DNA of 64,000 nucleotides from Dokdonella fugitiva (GCF_004342425.1 NZ_SLWQ01000002.1:124001-188000), one strand, 5' to 3'; counted from the first letter of the stretch, positions 1-8,962 are shown. A program made the numbers and translations. The notes: generated from the sequence alone by a model not told the origin.

Positions 1-816
1 CTGCGCGGCGAAGGTGAGGCCGCCGCCGTTGAAGTTCGGCGGGTTCAGCGGCGCGTCGCTCCAGGTGAAACCGGTGAATACCTTCGCGGTGTGGGTGATC
101 GTGGTCTGGTCGTAGGTCGGGATCTCGACGCCGTTGGACAGGATCGGCGTGAAGTCCATGTCGCGCAGGATCAGGCCGATCGAGAACAGTTGCATGACCT
201 CGCGCGCATAGTTCTCGTCCGGGCTCGTCGTCGCGCTCGGCTTCTGGTTGCGGAACGACGACAGGTAGCGGCCCATCATCGGGTGCCAGGTCACGTCGCC
301 GAGCAGCGTGCGGTAGGAGGCGAACGCATCCTTCGCGAGCATGTCGTAGTAGCCCGCCATCGGCACGATGTAGTTGCCGATCGAGCTGTTCTGGTCCGAG
401 ACGACGAAGATCTGGCTGAGCGCCCATGCCATGCGCTGGCGCAGCTGGTCCGGGGCGTAGGCCGCCTGCCAGTACCAGCGCTGGATGCGCTGCGACTGGC
501 TCACGCTCTGGGCCGCCGCGGTGCGCGCGTTGACGACCTGTTCGACCGCGGGCGCACTCAGCGTCGCCGGTTTGCCGAGCTGTTCCTCGAGCCAGGCGTC
601 GTAGCCGAGTGCGGTGAGTCGCGCGATGTCGGCGCTGGTCGGGCCGAAGGTGGCCTGGGTCAGGAAGCGCGCCGCCTCGTTGGCCGTGGCAGGCGCGTCC
701 GGGGCCGGATCGAAGCCGTAGACGAACAGGCGGTCGTGCGTGGCGGCATGCGCGCCCACGCCGGCCAGCGAAGCCCATGCGGCCAGCGCGCCGCAGGCAG
801 TGCCCAAACGTGTCAT
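1..816 (-). CDS. DUF1800 family exported protein, N-terminal part (3' end outside window)
   Basis: The minus-strand frame is open from an ATG at 816 to the window edge (272 codons), so the C-terminus is missing. Residues 1 to about 25 form a signal peptide ending in a GVGAHAA-type cleavage region. Next come a short RLFVYGFD segment and the DUF1800 hallmarks: AARFLTQATFGPT near residue 45, a W-L-E-E-Q block, and NYAREVMQLFSIGL near residue 215. DUF1800 proteins are large, of unknown function, and often encoded beside a DUF1501 partner, which would lie to the left of the window. The RLFVYGFD stretch resembles the C-terminal motif of three other exported proteins here. Family assignment is firm; function is unknown. 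Confidence 0.85.
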   Translation of the reverse strand, partial: MTRLGTACGALAAWASLAGVGAHAATHDRLFVYGFDPAPDAPATANEAARFLTQATFGPTSADIARLTALGYDAWLEEQLGKPATLSAPAVEQVVNARTAAAQSVSQSQRIQRWYWQAAYAPDQLRQRMAWALSQIFVVSDQNSSIGNYIVPMAGYYDMLAKDAFASYRTLLGDVTWHPMMGRYLSSFRNQKPSATTSPDENYAREVMQLFSIGLILRDMDFTPILSNGVEIPTYDQTTITHTAKVFTGFTWSDAPLNPPNFNGGGLTFAAQ

Positions 817-989
817 TGCTCATCCCCGATGGCCGGGTGATACCGGCAACCGGGCGGCACATTAGCCGTTGCGACCGCGCCCGATTGTGACGATCGCCCC
901 ACTCGGCGACGGCGATCGACGTCCGGTGCGAACGCGCGGACGTGCGGTTGGTTGACGGCAGCGACGAGGACGCTGCGGCCGTCGCGCGA

Positions 990-2378
990 TCAGCGTCCGG
1001 GCAGGCCGCCCGGCGGGAAGCCGCCGCCACCCATGCCCTTCATCGCCGCCCCCATCTGGCGCATCAGGCCCTTGATGCCGCCGCTGCCGAGCTTGGCCAT
1101 CATCTTTTCCATCTGCTGGTACTGCTTGAGCAGCTTGTTGACGTCGGCCGGCTGCGTGCCCGAGCCGCGCGCGATGCGTGCACGTCGCGAACCATTGAGC
1201 AGGTCGGGGTGGCGCCGCTCCTTCTTCGTCATCGAACCGATGATCGCGATCATGCGGTGGACTTCGCGGTCGTTGACCTTGGACTTGACATGGTCGGGCA
1301 GCGTGCCGACGCCGGGCAGCTTGTCGATCAGCGATGCCATGCCGCCCATGTTGACCATCTGCTCGAGCTGGTCGCGCATGTCGTTGAGGTCGAAGCGCTT
1401 GCCCTTGATGACCTTCTCGGCGAGCTTGCGCTGCTTTTCCTGGTCGACGCCCTGCTCGACCTGCTCGACCAGCGACAGCACGTCGCCCATGCCGAGGATG
1501 CGCGTGGCGACGCGATCGGGATGGAACGGTTCGAGCCCGTCCGGCTTCTCGCTGACGCCGATGAACTTGATCGGGCGACCGGTCACGTAACGCACCGACA
1601 GCGCGGCGCCCCCGCGTGCGTCGCCGTCGGTCTTGGTCAGCACCACGCCGGTCAGCGGCAGCGCGTCGGCGAACGCCTTGGCCGTGTTCGCCGCGTCCTG
1701 GCCGGTCATCGAATCGACCACGAACAGCGTCTCGACCGGATCGAGCTCGGCGTGCAGTGCCTTGATCTCCGCCATCATGTCCTGGTCGACGTGCAGGCGG
1801 CCCGCGGTGTCGACGATGAGCACGTCGGCGAATGCGCGTGCGGCCGCGTCGCGTGCGGACTTCGCGATCGCGACCGGGTCCTGCCCGCCGCTGGAGGGAT
1901 GGAACAGCACCTCGACCTGGTCCGCGAGCGTGCGCAGTTGCTCGATCGCCGCGGGCCGATACACGTCGCAGCTGACCACCATGACCTTCTTCTTGCGCCG
2001 CTCCTTGAGGAAGCGCGCGAGCTTGGCGACCGTGGTCGTCTTGCCGGCGCCCTGCAGGCCCGCCATGAGCACGACCGCCGGCGGCGCCGCGGCGAGGTTG
2101 AGGTCGCTGTTGGCGGTGCCCATCACCGCGGTGAGCTCGTCGCGCACCACCTTGACCAGGGTCTGGCCCGGCGTGAGGCTGCGCATCACGTCCTGGCCGA
2201 GCGCCTTGACCTGCACGCGCTGGATCAGGGCCTGCACCACCGGCAGCGCGACGTCGGCCTCGAGCAGGGCAATGCGCACTTCGCGCAGCGCCTCGCGGAT
2301 GTTCGATTCTGTCAGCCGGCCCTTGCCGCGCAGGCGCTGGACGGTGGCGGAAAGGCGTTGGCTGAGCGACTCGAACAT
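990..2378 (-). CDS. ffh: Signal recognition particle GTPase Ffh
   Basis: This 462-residue protein has the usual Ffh length. It binds 4.5S RNA and the signal sequences of nascent inner-membrane proteins and hands the ribosome to FtsY. The start is MFESLSQRL at 2378; the open frame continues upstream, but without Ffh similarity. The N domain (1-90) contains the conserved ALLEADVALPVV stretch. The G domain has the P-loop GLQGAGKTTT near residue 105, the DTAGR box and a TKTDGDARGG box. The M domain ends the protein and carries the RNA-binding RIARGSGT motif followed by a Met- and Gly-rich tail. It is divergent from ypjD, a common neighbour. The hairpin at 968-998 overlaps its stop codon but lacks a T-tract. 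Confidence 0.97.
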   Translation of the reverse strand: MFESLSQRLSATVQRLRGKGRLTESNIREALREVRIALLEADVALPVVQALIQRVQVKALGQDVMRSLTPGQTLVKVVRDELTAVMGTANSDLNLAAAPPAVVLMAGLQGAGKTTTVAKLARFLKERRKKKVMVVSCDVYRPAAIEQLRTLADQVEVLFHPSSGGQDPVAIAKSARDAAARAFADVLIVDTAGRLHVDQDMMAEIKALHAELDPVETLFVVDSMTGQDAANTAKAFADALPLTGVVLTKTDGDARGGAALSVRYVTGRPIKFIGVSEKPDGLEPFHPDRVATRILGMGDVLSLVEQVEQGVDQEKQRKLAEKVIKGKRFDLNDMRDQLEQMVNMGGMASLIDKLPGVGTLPDHVKSKVNDREVHRMIAIIGSMTKKERRHPDLLNGSRRARIARGSGTQPADVNKLLKQYQQMEKMMAKLGSGGIKGLMRQMGAAMKGMGGGGFPPGGLPGR

Positions 2379-2501
2379 GGGCGGACCGGCGGGCGGAAAA
2401 GGCCGATTATAGCGGGCCCGGGCGCATCGAGCCGCGGCCCCGCGCGGACGGCCGCGGCGAGCGATGCCGATCCGGTGCAGGGCTGTGCGACACTTGCATG
2501 C

Positions 2502-3299
2502 ATGCTCATCCCGATCCTCGCCGCGTTCGCGATCCTCGCTTACCTCGTCGCCAGCGCACTGCTCGCAAGGCCGCTGCTCGGCCGTGGCGAGGCGCCCCCG
2601 AAGCTGCCGTCGGCGATCGCGACGATCGCCGTGCTCGCGCATGCAGGCGTGCTGCTCGGCGCGCATCGCGGCGCGCTCGACCTGCACTTCTTCGCCGCGC
2701 TGTCGCTCGTCGCGGTCGTCGTCTGCGCCCTTACCCTCGCCGTCAACCTGGCGCGGCCGGTCGCCACGCTCGGCGTGATCGTGTTCCCGCTCTCCGCGCT
2801 GCTGCTCGCCGTCGACGTCTATGCCGCCCCGAACACCGCGCCGCAACCGATCGACTGGCAGATCAAGCTGCATGTGAGCGTCGCCCTGCTCGCGTTCAGC
2901 GTGCTGTCGATCGCGGCCGCGCTCGCGATCCTGCTCGCATTGCAGGAGCGCGCGCTGCGCCATCGCCAGTTCGGGGCGCTGCTGCGCTCGCTGCCGCCGC
3001 TCACCTTGACCGAGGCGCTGCTGTTCCGCCTCATCGCGGCCGGCTTCGTGCTGCTCAGCCTGACCCTGCTCACCGGCATCCTGTTCGTCGACAACCTGTT
3101 CGCGCAGCACCTCGCGCACAAGACCGTGCTGTCGATCGTCGCCTGGGTCGTGTTCGGCGCGCTGCTGTACGGGCGTCGCGCCTGGGGTTGGCGCGGCCGG
3201 CGCGCGGTCAATCTCACGCTCACCGGGATGGCCATCCTGCTGCTCGCGTTCTTCGGCTCCAAGTTCGTCCTGGAGCTGGTCCTGCACCGCGCGCCGTGA
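2502..3299 (+). CDS. ypjD: YpjD/CcsA-type inner-membrane protein (cytochrome c assembly family)
   Basis: This 265-residue protein is almost entirely hydrophobic, with about eight predicted membrane helices. It contains the CcsA/HemX-type stretch LHVSVALLAFSVLSIAAAL with a conserved His, and a second His in LAHKTVLSIVAWVVFG. Members of this family are inner-membrane proteins related to haem-handling cytochrome c assembly factors; the exact role of YpjD is not established. ATG at 2502 gives the natural N-terminus MLIPILAAFAIL; the frame is open much further upstream but that part is antisense to ffh. The stop overlaps the GTG of the next gene, so the two are probably co-translated. Confidence 0.85.
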   Translation: MLIPILAAFAILAYLVASALLARPLLGRGEAPPKLPSAIATIAVLAHAGVLLGAHRGALDLHFFAALSLVAVVVCALTLAVNLARPVATLGVIVFPLSALLLAVDVYAAPNTAPQPIDWQIKLHVSVALLAFSVLSIAAALAILLALQERALRHRQFGALLRSLPPLTLTEALLFRLIAAGFVLLSLTLLTGILFVDNLFAQHLAHKTVLSIVAWVVFGALLYGRRAWGWRGRRAVNLTLTGMAILLLAFFGSKFVLELVLHRAP

Positions 3300-3676
3300 G
3301 CGGGCGCTCGACCACTGTCCGCATCAAGCGCGCCTACGAGCCCGCGTCCGACGACGACGGCCTGCGCATCCTCGTCGACCGCCTGTGGCCGCGGGGTCTG
3401 ACGAAGGAAGCCGCGCGCATCGATGTCTGGCTCAAGGACATCGCCCCGAGCCCCGCCCTGCGCACCTGGTTCGGCCACGATCCCGCGAAGTGGGACGAGT
3501 TCCGCCATCGCTACGAAGCTGAACTGCGCGAACGTCCCGACGCGGTCGCCGAGTTGCGCCGCCTCGTCGCCGACGGGCCGGCAACGCTCGTTCACGCGGG
3601 GCGCGACCGTGCGCATACGCATGCATTGGTGTTGCTGCGGGTGTGCGGGGGTGAAGGGCTGAGGGCTGAAAGCTGA
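3296..3676 (+). CDS. DUF488 family protein
   Basis: This 126-residue protein starts with GTG at 3296, overlapping the ypjD stop codon (GTGA). It shows the DUF488 pattern: I-K-R-A-Y-E-P at the start, ILVDRLWPRGLTKE, then WFGHDPAKWDEF and a closing R-D-R-A-H-T-H-A block. These are small conserved cytoplasmic proteins of unknown function, also called the YeaO-like group. The last ten or so residues are encoded by a copy of an intergenic GGGCTGAGGGCTGAAAG-type repeat, so the natural C-terminus may have been altered by repeat insertion. Confidence 0.85.
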   Translation: MSGRSTTVRIKRAYEPASDDDGLRILVDRLWPRGLTKEAARIDVWLKDIAPSPALRTWFGHDPAKWDEFRHRYEAELRERPDAVAELRRLVADGPATLVHAGRDRAHTHALVLLRVCGGEGLRAES

Positions 3677-4030
3677 CGACTCAGGACTGAAGCGCATCGC
3701 GGCTTCCGTTGTTCCCACGGAAGCAGCGCATCTCACCTGGAGCGCACCCTGTGCGCGACCGTCGCGCCTCGGTGTACTGCGACGCTGCGCTCGCCCACAG
3801 GATGGGCTCCCGGAGGAAACGCCAAGCGCGGAGCCGCTCCTGCATCGCGGTGGCATCGGCGCAGTTGCTCCTGCAGAAGCGGCGCCCATCTCATCCGTAC
3901 GCCCCGAACGGAGGTCGCAGGTCCGGGCACGACGGGCGGTCGTCCTCGAGGGGCGGTTCGGCTCCGCTGCTGCGCCCACAAGAGCCGGGACGCATGCATG
4001 TGGGAGCGACTTCCGTCGCGATGGCTCTGT
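3677..4030. repeat. Intergenic island of xanthomonad-type palindromic repeats
   Basis: This 354-base stretch between the DUF488 gene and the 3' end of radA has no convincing gene. It holds several degenerate copies of the short palindrome seen in many Xanthomonadales (pattern GGAGCGGCTTCAGCCGCGA). The clearest is GGGAGCGACTTCCGTCGCGA near 4002-4021; partial copies lie near 3694-3706, 3834-3850 and 3865-3883. A GGGCTGAGGGCTGAAAG-type repeat abuts the left end (3648-3695). Open frames across it on both strands are low-complexity Arg-rich and were not called. Confidence 0.6.
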
Positions 4031-5410
4031 CTATACGTCCCACGCGGCCGAAAGCGCCTCGCCGAGGCGATCGACCGCGAGAATCTCCATCTCGCCGATG
4101 CGCGTCTTCTTCGGCGCGTTCGCCTTCGGCACGATCGCGCGGCGGAAGCCGTGCGTGGCGGCTTCCTTGAGTCGCTCCTCGCCGTTCGGCACCGGGCGGA
4201 TCTCGCCCGACAGGCCCACTTCGCCGAAGGCGACGGTCTTGTCGGGCAGCGGCCGGTCGCGGAAGCTCGACAGCACCGCGAGCAGCACCGGCAGGTCGGC
4301 CGCCGTTTCCTGCACGCGGATGCCGCCGACGACGTTGACGAACACGTCCTGGTCGTACACCGCCGCGCCGCCGTGGCGGTGCAGCACCGCGAGCAGCATC
4401 GCGAGGCGATTCTGCTCGAGGCCGAGCGCGACGCGGCGCGGGTTGCCGAGCGAACTCTGGTCGACCAGCGCCTGTACTTCGACCAGCAGCGGCCGCGTGC
4501 CTTCGCGCGTGACCATCACCGCGCTGCCTGCGGTCGGCTGCGCGTGCGCGGAGAGGAAGATCGCGGACGGATTGGGCACTTCGCGCAGGCCCCTGTCGCC
4601 CATCGCGAACACGCCGAGCTCGTTGACCGCGCCGAAGCGGTTCTTGAACGCGCGCAGCACGCGGAAGCGCGAGCCGGACTCGCCCTCGAAATAAAGCACG
4701 GCGTCGACCATGTGCTCGAGCACGCGCGGGCCGGCGATTCCGCCCTCCTTGGTCACGTGGCCGACGAGGAACACGCTGGTCCCCGTTTCCTTGGCGAAGC
4801 GCACCAGCCGCGCGGCCGACTCGCGCACCTGCGACACCGAACCGGGTGCGGCGGTGAGCTGCTCGGTCCAGATCGTCTGGATCGAATCGACGATGAGCAC
4901 GTCGGGCTTCGCCGTCGCCGCTTCGCCGAGGATGCGTTCGATCGAGGTCTCGGCGAGCGCGTCGAGCCCGTCGAGCGCGATGCCGAGGCGCTGGCCGCGC
5001 CCGGCGACCTGGGCGAGCGATTCCTCGCCGGTCACGTAGAGGCCGCGCACGCGCTGGCCGAGCGTGCCGAGCATCTGCAGCAGCAGGGTCGACTTGCCGA
5101 TGCCGGGATCGCCGCCGATCAGCACGACCGAGCCGGCGACGAGGCCGCCGCCGAGCACGCGATCGAGTTCGCCGATGCCGGTGTCGCTGCGCCGCTCCGC
5201 TTCCGCGGCGACGCTCGCGAGGCGCCTGATCTTCGCCGGCCCGCCCGCGCCGGCATATCCCGTACGCGACGCCGCGACCGGCTTCCCCGCCGGCTGCACG
5301 ACGATTTCGGCGAGCGTGTTCCACGCTCCGCATTCGATGCACTGCCCTTGCCACTTGGAGTGCTCCGCGCCGCATTCGGAGCAGACGTAGGCGGTCCTTG
5401 CCTTGGCCAT
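4031..5410 (-). CDS. radA: DNA repair protein RadA
   Basis: At 459 residues this matches E. coli RadA (460). RadA is a RecA-like ATPase that drives branch migration at recombination intermediates. The N-terminal zinc finger has Cys at 10, 13, 24 and 27. The RecA-like core has the Walker A motif GGDPGIGKST and the RadA-specific KNRFG motif. The C-terminal Lon-like domain ends at SAAWDV. ATG at 5410 is shared with the alr stop codon (TGATG), so radA is translationally coupled as the last gene of the alr-radA pair. Confidence 0.97.
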   Translation of the reverse strand: MAKARTAYVCSECGAEHSKWQGQCIECGAWNTLAEIVVQPAGKPVAASRTGYAGAGGPAKIRRLASVAAEAERRSDTGIGELDRVLGGGLVAGSVVLIGGDPGIGKSTLLLQMLGTLGQRVRGLYVTGEESLAQVAGRGQRLGIALDGLDALAETSIERILGEAATAKPDVLIVDSIQTIWTEQLTAAPGSVSQVRESAARLVRFAKETGTSVFLVGHVTKEGGIAGPRVLEHMVDAVLYFEGESGSRFRVLRAFKNRFGAVNELGVFAMGDRGLREVPNPSAIFLSAHAQPTAGSAVMVTREGTRPLLVEVQALVDQSSLGNPRRVALGLEQNRLAMLLAVLHRHGGAAVYDQDVFVNVVGGIRVQETAADLPVLLAVLSSFRDRPLPDKTVAFGEVGLSGEIRPVPNGEERLKEAATHGFRRAIVPKANAPKKTRIGEMEILAVDRLGEALSAAWDV

Positions 5411-6489
5411 CAGGCGTCGTCCTCGACGAAGCGGACGCGGCGCGTCACGCCGCAGGTGAGTTCGTAGCCGATCGTGCCGGCATGCGCGGCGACTTCCTCG
5501 ACCGGCAAGCCCCTGCCCCACAGCACGACGGGGTCGCCGATCTTCGCGTCCGGATGGCTGCGCAGGTCGATCGTGACGAGGTCCATCGAAACGCGCCCGA
5601 CCACGAGTGCGCGCGTGCCATTGACGAGTACCGGCGTCGCGCCGTCGGAATGGCGCGGATAGCCGTCGCCGTAGCCGATCGCGGCGACGCCGATCGGCAT
5701 GTCCTCCGGCGCCTGCCAGGCCGCCGCGTAGCCGACGTGCTCGCCCTTGCGTATGCGGTTGACGGCGACGAGTCGCGTCGCCAGGGTCATCGCCGGGCGA
5801 AAGCCGAAGTCGGCACCGATGCGCCCGGCGACGACCGAGATACCGTACAGCGCACCGCCCACGCGAACCCATTGCCCGTGCGCCTCGGGCCAGCCGATGA
5901 CGCCGGCCGAGTTCGACAGCGAACGCTCGCCGTCGAGGCCGGACACGCCGCGCTCGAAGCGTTCGACCTGCCGCGTCGTCATCGCGTCGTCGAATACGTC
6001 GGAGTTGGCGAAGTGCGTCATCAGGGTGATGTCCGGCTCGACGCAGGCGAGCGCGCGCAGGCGCGCATGCACGTCGCGCGCGCGCTCGGGCGCGATGCCG
6101 AGGCGGTGCATGCCGGTGTCGAGCTTGAGCCAGACGCGCAGCGGGCGCGGATCGGCATCGGCGGCGAGCAGGTCGACCTGCGCGTCGCTGTGCACGACGG
6201 TGTCGAGGCGCAGGCGGCGCATTTCGGCGAGGTCGGCGGCTTCGTCATGGCCGGACAGCACGACGATGCGCTGCGACACGCCCGCGGCGCGCAGGCGCTG
6301 GCCGTCGGCGATGCCGGCGACGCCGAACGCGTCGGCTCCCTCGAGCGCGCGCGCGACGCGTTCGAGGCCGTGGCCGTAGCCGTCGGCCTTGACGACCGCC
6401 ATCACGCGCGCGCCGGGCGCGAGTTCGCGCACGCGTCGCAGGTTCTCGCGCAGTGCGCCGAGATGGATCGTGGCGCTGGTCGCGCGCAT
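5410..6489 (-). CDS. alr: Alanine racemase
   Basis: This 359-residue PLP enzyme interconverts L- and D-alanine and supplies D-Ala for peptidoglycan. The PLP-lysine motif VVKADGYGHG lies near residue 35 and the second catalytic region around YGDGYPR near residue 250. The start chosen is ATG at 6489 (MRATSATIHLGALREN), which matches family N-termini; the frame is open upstream into the dnaB-alr spacer. It lies 185 bases downstream of dnaB; that spacer contains a GC-rich inverted repeat (near 6530-6610) of the short palindrome type found elsewhere here. Confidence 0.96.
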   Translation of the reverse strand: MRATSATIHLGALRENLRRVRELAPGARVMAVVKADGYGHGLERVARALEGADAFGVAGIADGQRLRAAGVSQRIVVLSGHDEAADLAEMRRLRLDTVVHSDAQVDLLAADADPRPLRVWLKLDTGMHRLGIAPERARDVHARLRALACVEPDITLMTHFANSDVFDDAMTTRQVERFERGVSGLDGERSLSNSAGVIGWPEAHGQWVRVGGALYGISVVAGRIGADFGFRPAMTLATRLVAVNRIRKGEHVGYAAAWQAPEDMPIGVAAIGYGDGYPRHSDGATPVLVNGTRALVVGRVSMDLVTIDLRSHPDAKIGDPVVLWGRGLPVEEVAAHAGTIGYELTCGVTRRVRFVEDDA

Positions 6490-6674
6490 TCCGTCGGTTC
6501 CTCGTAGGCTCGTGTTCGCTACGCCGCGCAGGAGCGGCCCGCACACGGCACCGCAGCCTCGTCGTGGCGCTGGCAGCACCCTGCGGCACCGGGCCGGTGC
6601 CGCTCCTGCTGGCTGACCCTCCCGCAGTCGCCGTGCCCGCGCGACGGCTGCGCCGACCGTCCTGCGACTGGTCG

Positions 6675-8060
6675 TTACTCGAACGTCCCCGCGTAGCTGT
6701 TGCTCGCGAGGTTCTCGAACTTGGTGTAGTGGCCGAGGAAGGCGAGCTTCACGACGCCGGTGGGGCCGTTACGCTGCTTGCCGATGATGATTTCGGCGAC
6801 GCCCTTCTCGCCCGACTCCGGGTTGTAATACTCGTCGCGGTAGATGAACATGATCACGTCCGCGTCCTGCTCGATCGCGCCCGATTCGCGCAGGTCCGCC
6901 ATCACCGGGCGCTTGTCGGTGCGCTGTTCGAGCGAGCGGTTGAGCTGCGACAGCGCGATCACCGGCACGTTCAGTTCCTTCGCGAGCGCCTTCAGGCTGC
7001 GCGAGATTTCTGAAATTTCCGTGGCGCGATTCTCCTTCGTGCCGGGCACCTGCATGAGCTGAAGGTAGTCGATCACGATGAGGCCGAGGTCGTGTTCGCG
7101 CTTGAGGCGGCGCGAGCGCGCGCGCAATTCGCTCGGGCTCAGCGCCGGCGTGTCGTCGATGAAGATCTTCGCTTCGCTGAGCAGCGTGATCGCGTTGGTC
7201 ACGCGCGGCCACTCCTCCTCGGCGAGGTCGCCCGTGCGCAGGTGCTGCTGGTTGATGCGGCCCAGCGAGGAGATCAGGCGGAACGCGAGCTGCGAGGCCG
7301 ACATTTCCATCGAGAAGACGGCAACCGCCTTCTTCGTCTTGAGCGCCGCGTATTCGGCCATGTTGACCGAGAATGCGGTCTTGCCCATCGACGGTCGCGC
7401 CGCGACGATGATGAGGTCGGACGGCTGCAGGCCCGCGGTCATCTCGTCGAGGTCGATGAATCCGGTCGGCAGGCCGGTGACCGAGCCGCGATTCTCGTAG
7501 CGCTGGTGCAGGATCTGGAACGCTTCCTTGACCGCACTGCGCATCGGCACGAAGCCCTTGCGCCCGCGCGCGCCGGCCTCCGCGATGTGGAACACTTTCT
7601 GCTCGGCGACTTCGAGCAGTTCCTGGCTGCTGCGCCCTTCCGGCTGGAACGCATCGCCGGCGATCTCGGTGCCCGCGTCGATGAGCTGGCGCAGCACCGA
7701 TTTCTCGCGCACGATGTCCGCGTAGGCGGTGATGTTCGCGGCGCTCGGCGTGGAGTTCGCGAGCTCGATCACGTAACTCGCGCCGCCGACGAGGTCGGAG
7801 AGGTTCTGCGCCTGGAACCAGTCGCCGAGCGTGACCGCGTCGTACGGCATGCCCTTCGCCGACAGCTCGCCGATCGCGCGATAGATGAGGCGATGATCCT
7901 TGCGGTAGAAGTCGTCCTCGACGAGCCGGTCGGCGACGCGATCCCACGAGTCGGGCGAGAGCATGAGGCCGCCGAGCACGGCCTGCTCGGCCTCGACCGA
8001 ATGCGGCGGCACGCGCAGCGCTTCGATGTTGGAGACGTTCTTGCGTTCGGTCAGGGCCAT
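6675..8060 (-). CDS. dnaB: Replicative DNA helicase DnaB
   Basis: This 461-residue protein is the hexameric helicase of the replication fork. The N-terminal DnaB domain begins at RVPPHSVEAEQAVLGG. The RecA-like C-terminal domain has Walker A ARPSMGKTAFS, Walker B VIDYLQLM and the arginine-finger region KQRNGPTG. No intein is present. ATG at 8060 gives MALTERKNVS. The gene follows rplI but is separated from it by an intrinsic terminator and a 299-base spacer that carries a perfect DnaA box, so it probably has its own promoter. Confidence 0.97.
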   Translation of the reverse strand: MALTERKNVSNIEALRVPPHSVEAEQAVLGGLMLSPDSWDRVADRLVEDDFYRKDHRLIYRAIGELSAKGMPYDAVTLGDWFQAQNLSDLVGGASYVIELANSTPSAANITAYADIVREKSVLRQLIDAGTEIAGDAFQPEGRSSQELLEVAEQKVFHIAEAGARGRKGFVPMRSAVKEAFQILHQRYENRGSVTGLPTGFIDLDEMTAGLQPSDLIIVAARPSMGKTAFSVNMAEYAALKTKKAVAVFSMEMSASQLAFRLISSLGRINQQHLRTGDLAEEEWPRVTNAITLLSEAKIFIDDTPALSPSELRARSRRLKREHDLGLIVIDYLQLMQVPGTKENRATEISEISRSLKALAKELNVPVIALSQLNRSLEQRTDKRPVMADLRESGAIEQDADVIMFIYRDEYYNPESGEKGVAEIIIGKQRNGPTGVVKLAFLGHYTKFENLASNSYAGTFE

Positions 8061-8127
8061 GGCAACGCTGCGTTCGTTCGGCGATGAATCATCCGCGGCG
8101 CCGTCTCACCTGTCGAGACAACAACTC

Positions 8128-8136
8128 TGTGGATAA
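8128..8136 (-). promoter_or_regulatory. Perfect DnaA box upstream of dnaB
   Basis: The minus strand reads TTATCCACA, the strict DnaA-box consensus, 68 bases before the dnaB start codon. A single box at this place could let DnaA-ATP influence dnaB transcription, or could help titrate DnaA. I see no cluster of boxes or AT-rich unwinding element, so this is not an origin. Confidence 0.6.
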
Positions 8137-8166
8137 CCTGTGTGTGATGTTCTCTTCGCGGGGCGA

Positions 8167-8298
8167 GAAGCGGAAAGACTGAAACACGAAGGACACGGAG
8201 TAGGCATCGCATCAGCCTGGTGCGGACGGGCATACGACAGCCCAAGCTCGATCACGTCTTTCCTTCGCGTCCTTCGTGTTTCAATCTTTCTCTCCGCT
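8167..8298. repeat. Inverted-repeat element of the ACACGAAGGACACGAAGG family, copy 1
   Basis: The left arm (8167-8198) reads ...GACTGAAACACGAAGGACAC and the right arm (8265-8298) is its near-complement ...GTCCTTCGTGTTTCAATC, separated by about 65 bases. The same arm sequence recurs at 13311-13452 and 58637-58674, with a diverged relative at 14294-14380. It lies between rplI and dnaB. No transposase is nearby. Confidence 0.7.
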
Positions 8299-8304
8299 CC
8301 AGCC

Positions 8305-8337
8305 AAAAGAAAACGGGCGCCCGGAGGCGCCCGTTTC
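8305..8337 (-). terminator. Intrinsic terminator after rplI
   Basis: On the minus strand a GC-rich hairpin (AACGGGCGCC paired with GGCGCCCGTT, short loop) is followed by TTTTCTTTT. It lies 23 bases downstream of the rplI stop and closes the rpsF-rpsR-rplI operon. Confidence 0.85.
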
Positions 8338-8359
8338 GTCGAAGCGGTGGAGCGGTCGA

Positions 8360-8809
8360 TCAGTCTTCGGCGGTGACCACGACCTTGACCGTGGTGTCGA
8401 CGTCGGCGTGCAGGTGCACGTGGACCTCGAACTCGCCGATGTGGCGCAGCGGGCCTTCGCCCATCACGACTTCGCTCTTGTCGAGCGCGATGCCGGCTTC
8501 GGTGAACGCCTCGGCGATGTCGCGCGGGCCGACCGAGCCGAACAGCTTGCCTTCCGGGCTCGCGTTGGCCTTGATCGTGACGGAGGCGCCTTCGAACTGC
8601 GCCTTGCGCGCTTCGGCGCCGGACAGGAGCTGGTTCGCCTTCGCCTCGTACTCGGCGCGGCGCTTCTCGAACTCGGCGATGTTCTCGGGCGTCGCCGCCG
8701 TCGCCTTGCCCTGCGGCACGAGGTAGTTGCGGCCGTAGCCGGGCTTGACCTTGACCTTGTCGCCGAGGGCGCCGAGGTTCTTCACTTTCTGGAGGAGGAT
8801 GAGTTCCAT
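8360..8809 (-). CDS. rplI: 50S ribosomal protein L9
   Basis: This 149-residue protein is the same length as E. coli L9. The N-terminal rRNA-binding domain shows [19 protein letters not shown] and the [14 protein letters not shown] signature. A long central helix and a C-terminal domain with GKLFGSVG follow. It is the third gene of the rpsF-rpsR-rplI operon and is followed by a strong hairpin terminator. Confidence 0.98.
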   Translation of the reverse strand: MELILLQKVKNLGALGDKVKVKPGYGRNYLVPQGKATAATPENIAEFEKRRAEYEAKANQLLSGAEARKAQFEGASVTIKANASPEGKLFGSVGPRDIAEAFTEAGIALDKSEVVMGEGPLRHIGEFEVHVHLHADVDTTVKVVVTAED

Positions 8810-8892
8810 GGGTTTGCCTATTCGTTAGCGTCGGAGGTTCCGGCGCAGCTTTCGCTGTCCGAATGTTCGTGCGGGAAGGATGCGGTCACGAC

Positions 8893-8938
8893 CGCTTCCC
8901 CCACCCGGCCCCTCCCCGGCGGGGAGAGGAGGTGGTCG
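8893..8938. repeat. GC-rich hairpin repeat between rpsR and rplI
   Basis: The spacer holds an imperfect palindrome around CCCCTCCCCGGCGGGGAGAGG, part of a longer CCCACCCGGCCCCTCC... repeat type that is widespread between genes of GC-rich bacteria. It may act as an mRNA-processing or stabilising hairpin within the operon. It has no T-tract on the coding strand. Confidence 0.45.
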
Positions 8939-8962
8939 TCGCGCTCGCGCGCGACGCTCGTA

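Noticed and set aside
91..840. Plus-strand 249-codon frame at the left edge
   Set aside because: Its translation is Arg/Val-rich with no motif; the minus strand encodes an intact DUF1800 start over the same bases.
968..998. Hairpin at the ffh stop codon as intrinsic terminator
   Set aside because: The stem GGACGCTG/CAGCGTCC is good, but there is no T-tract on the coding strand.
8061..8360. Replication origin near the DnaA box
   Set aside because: There is only one clear box and no AT-rich unwinding region, and dnaA, dnaN and gidA are absent.
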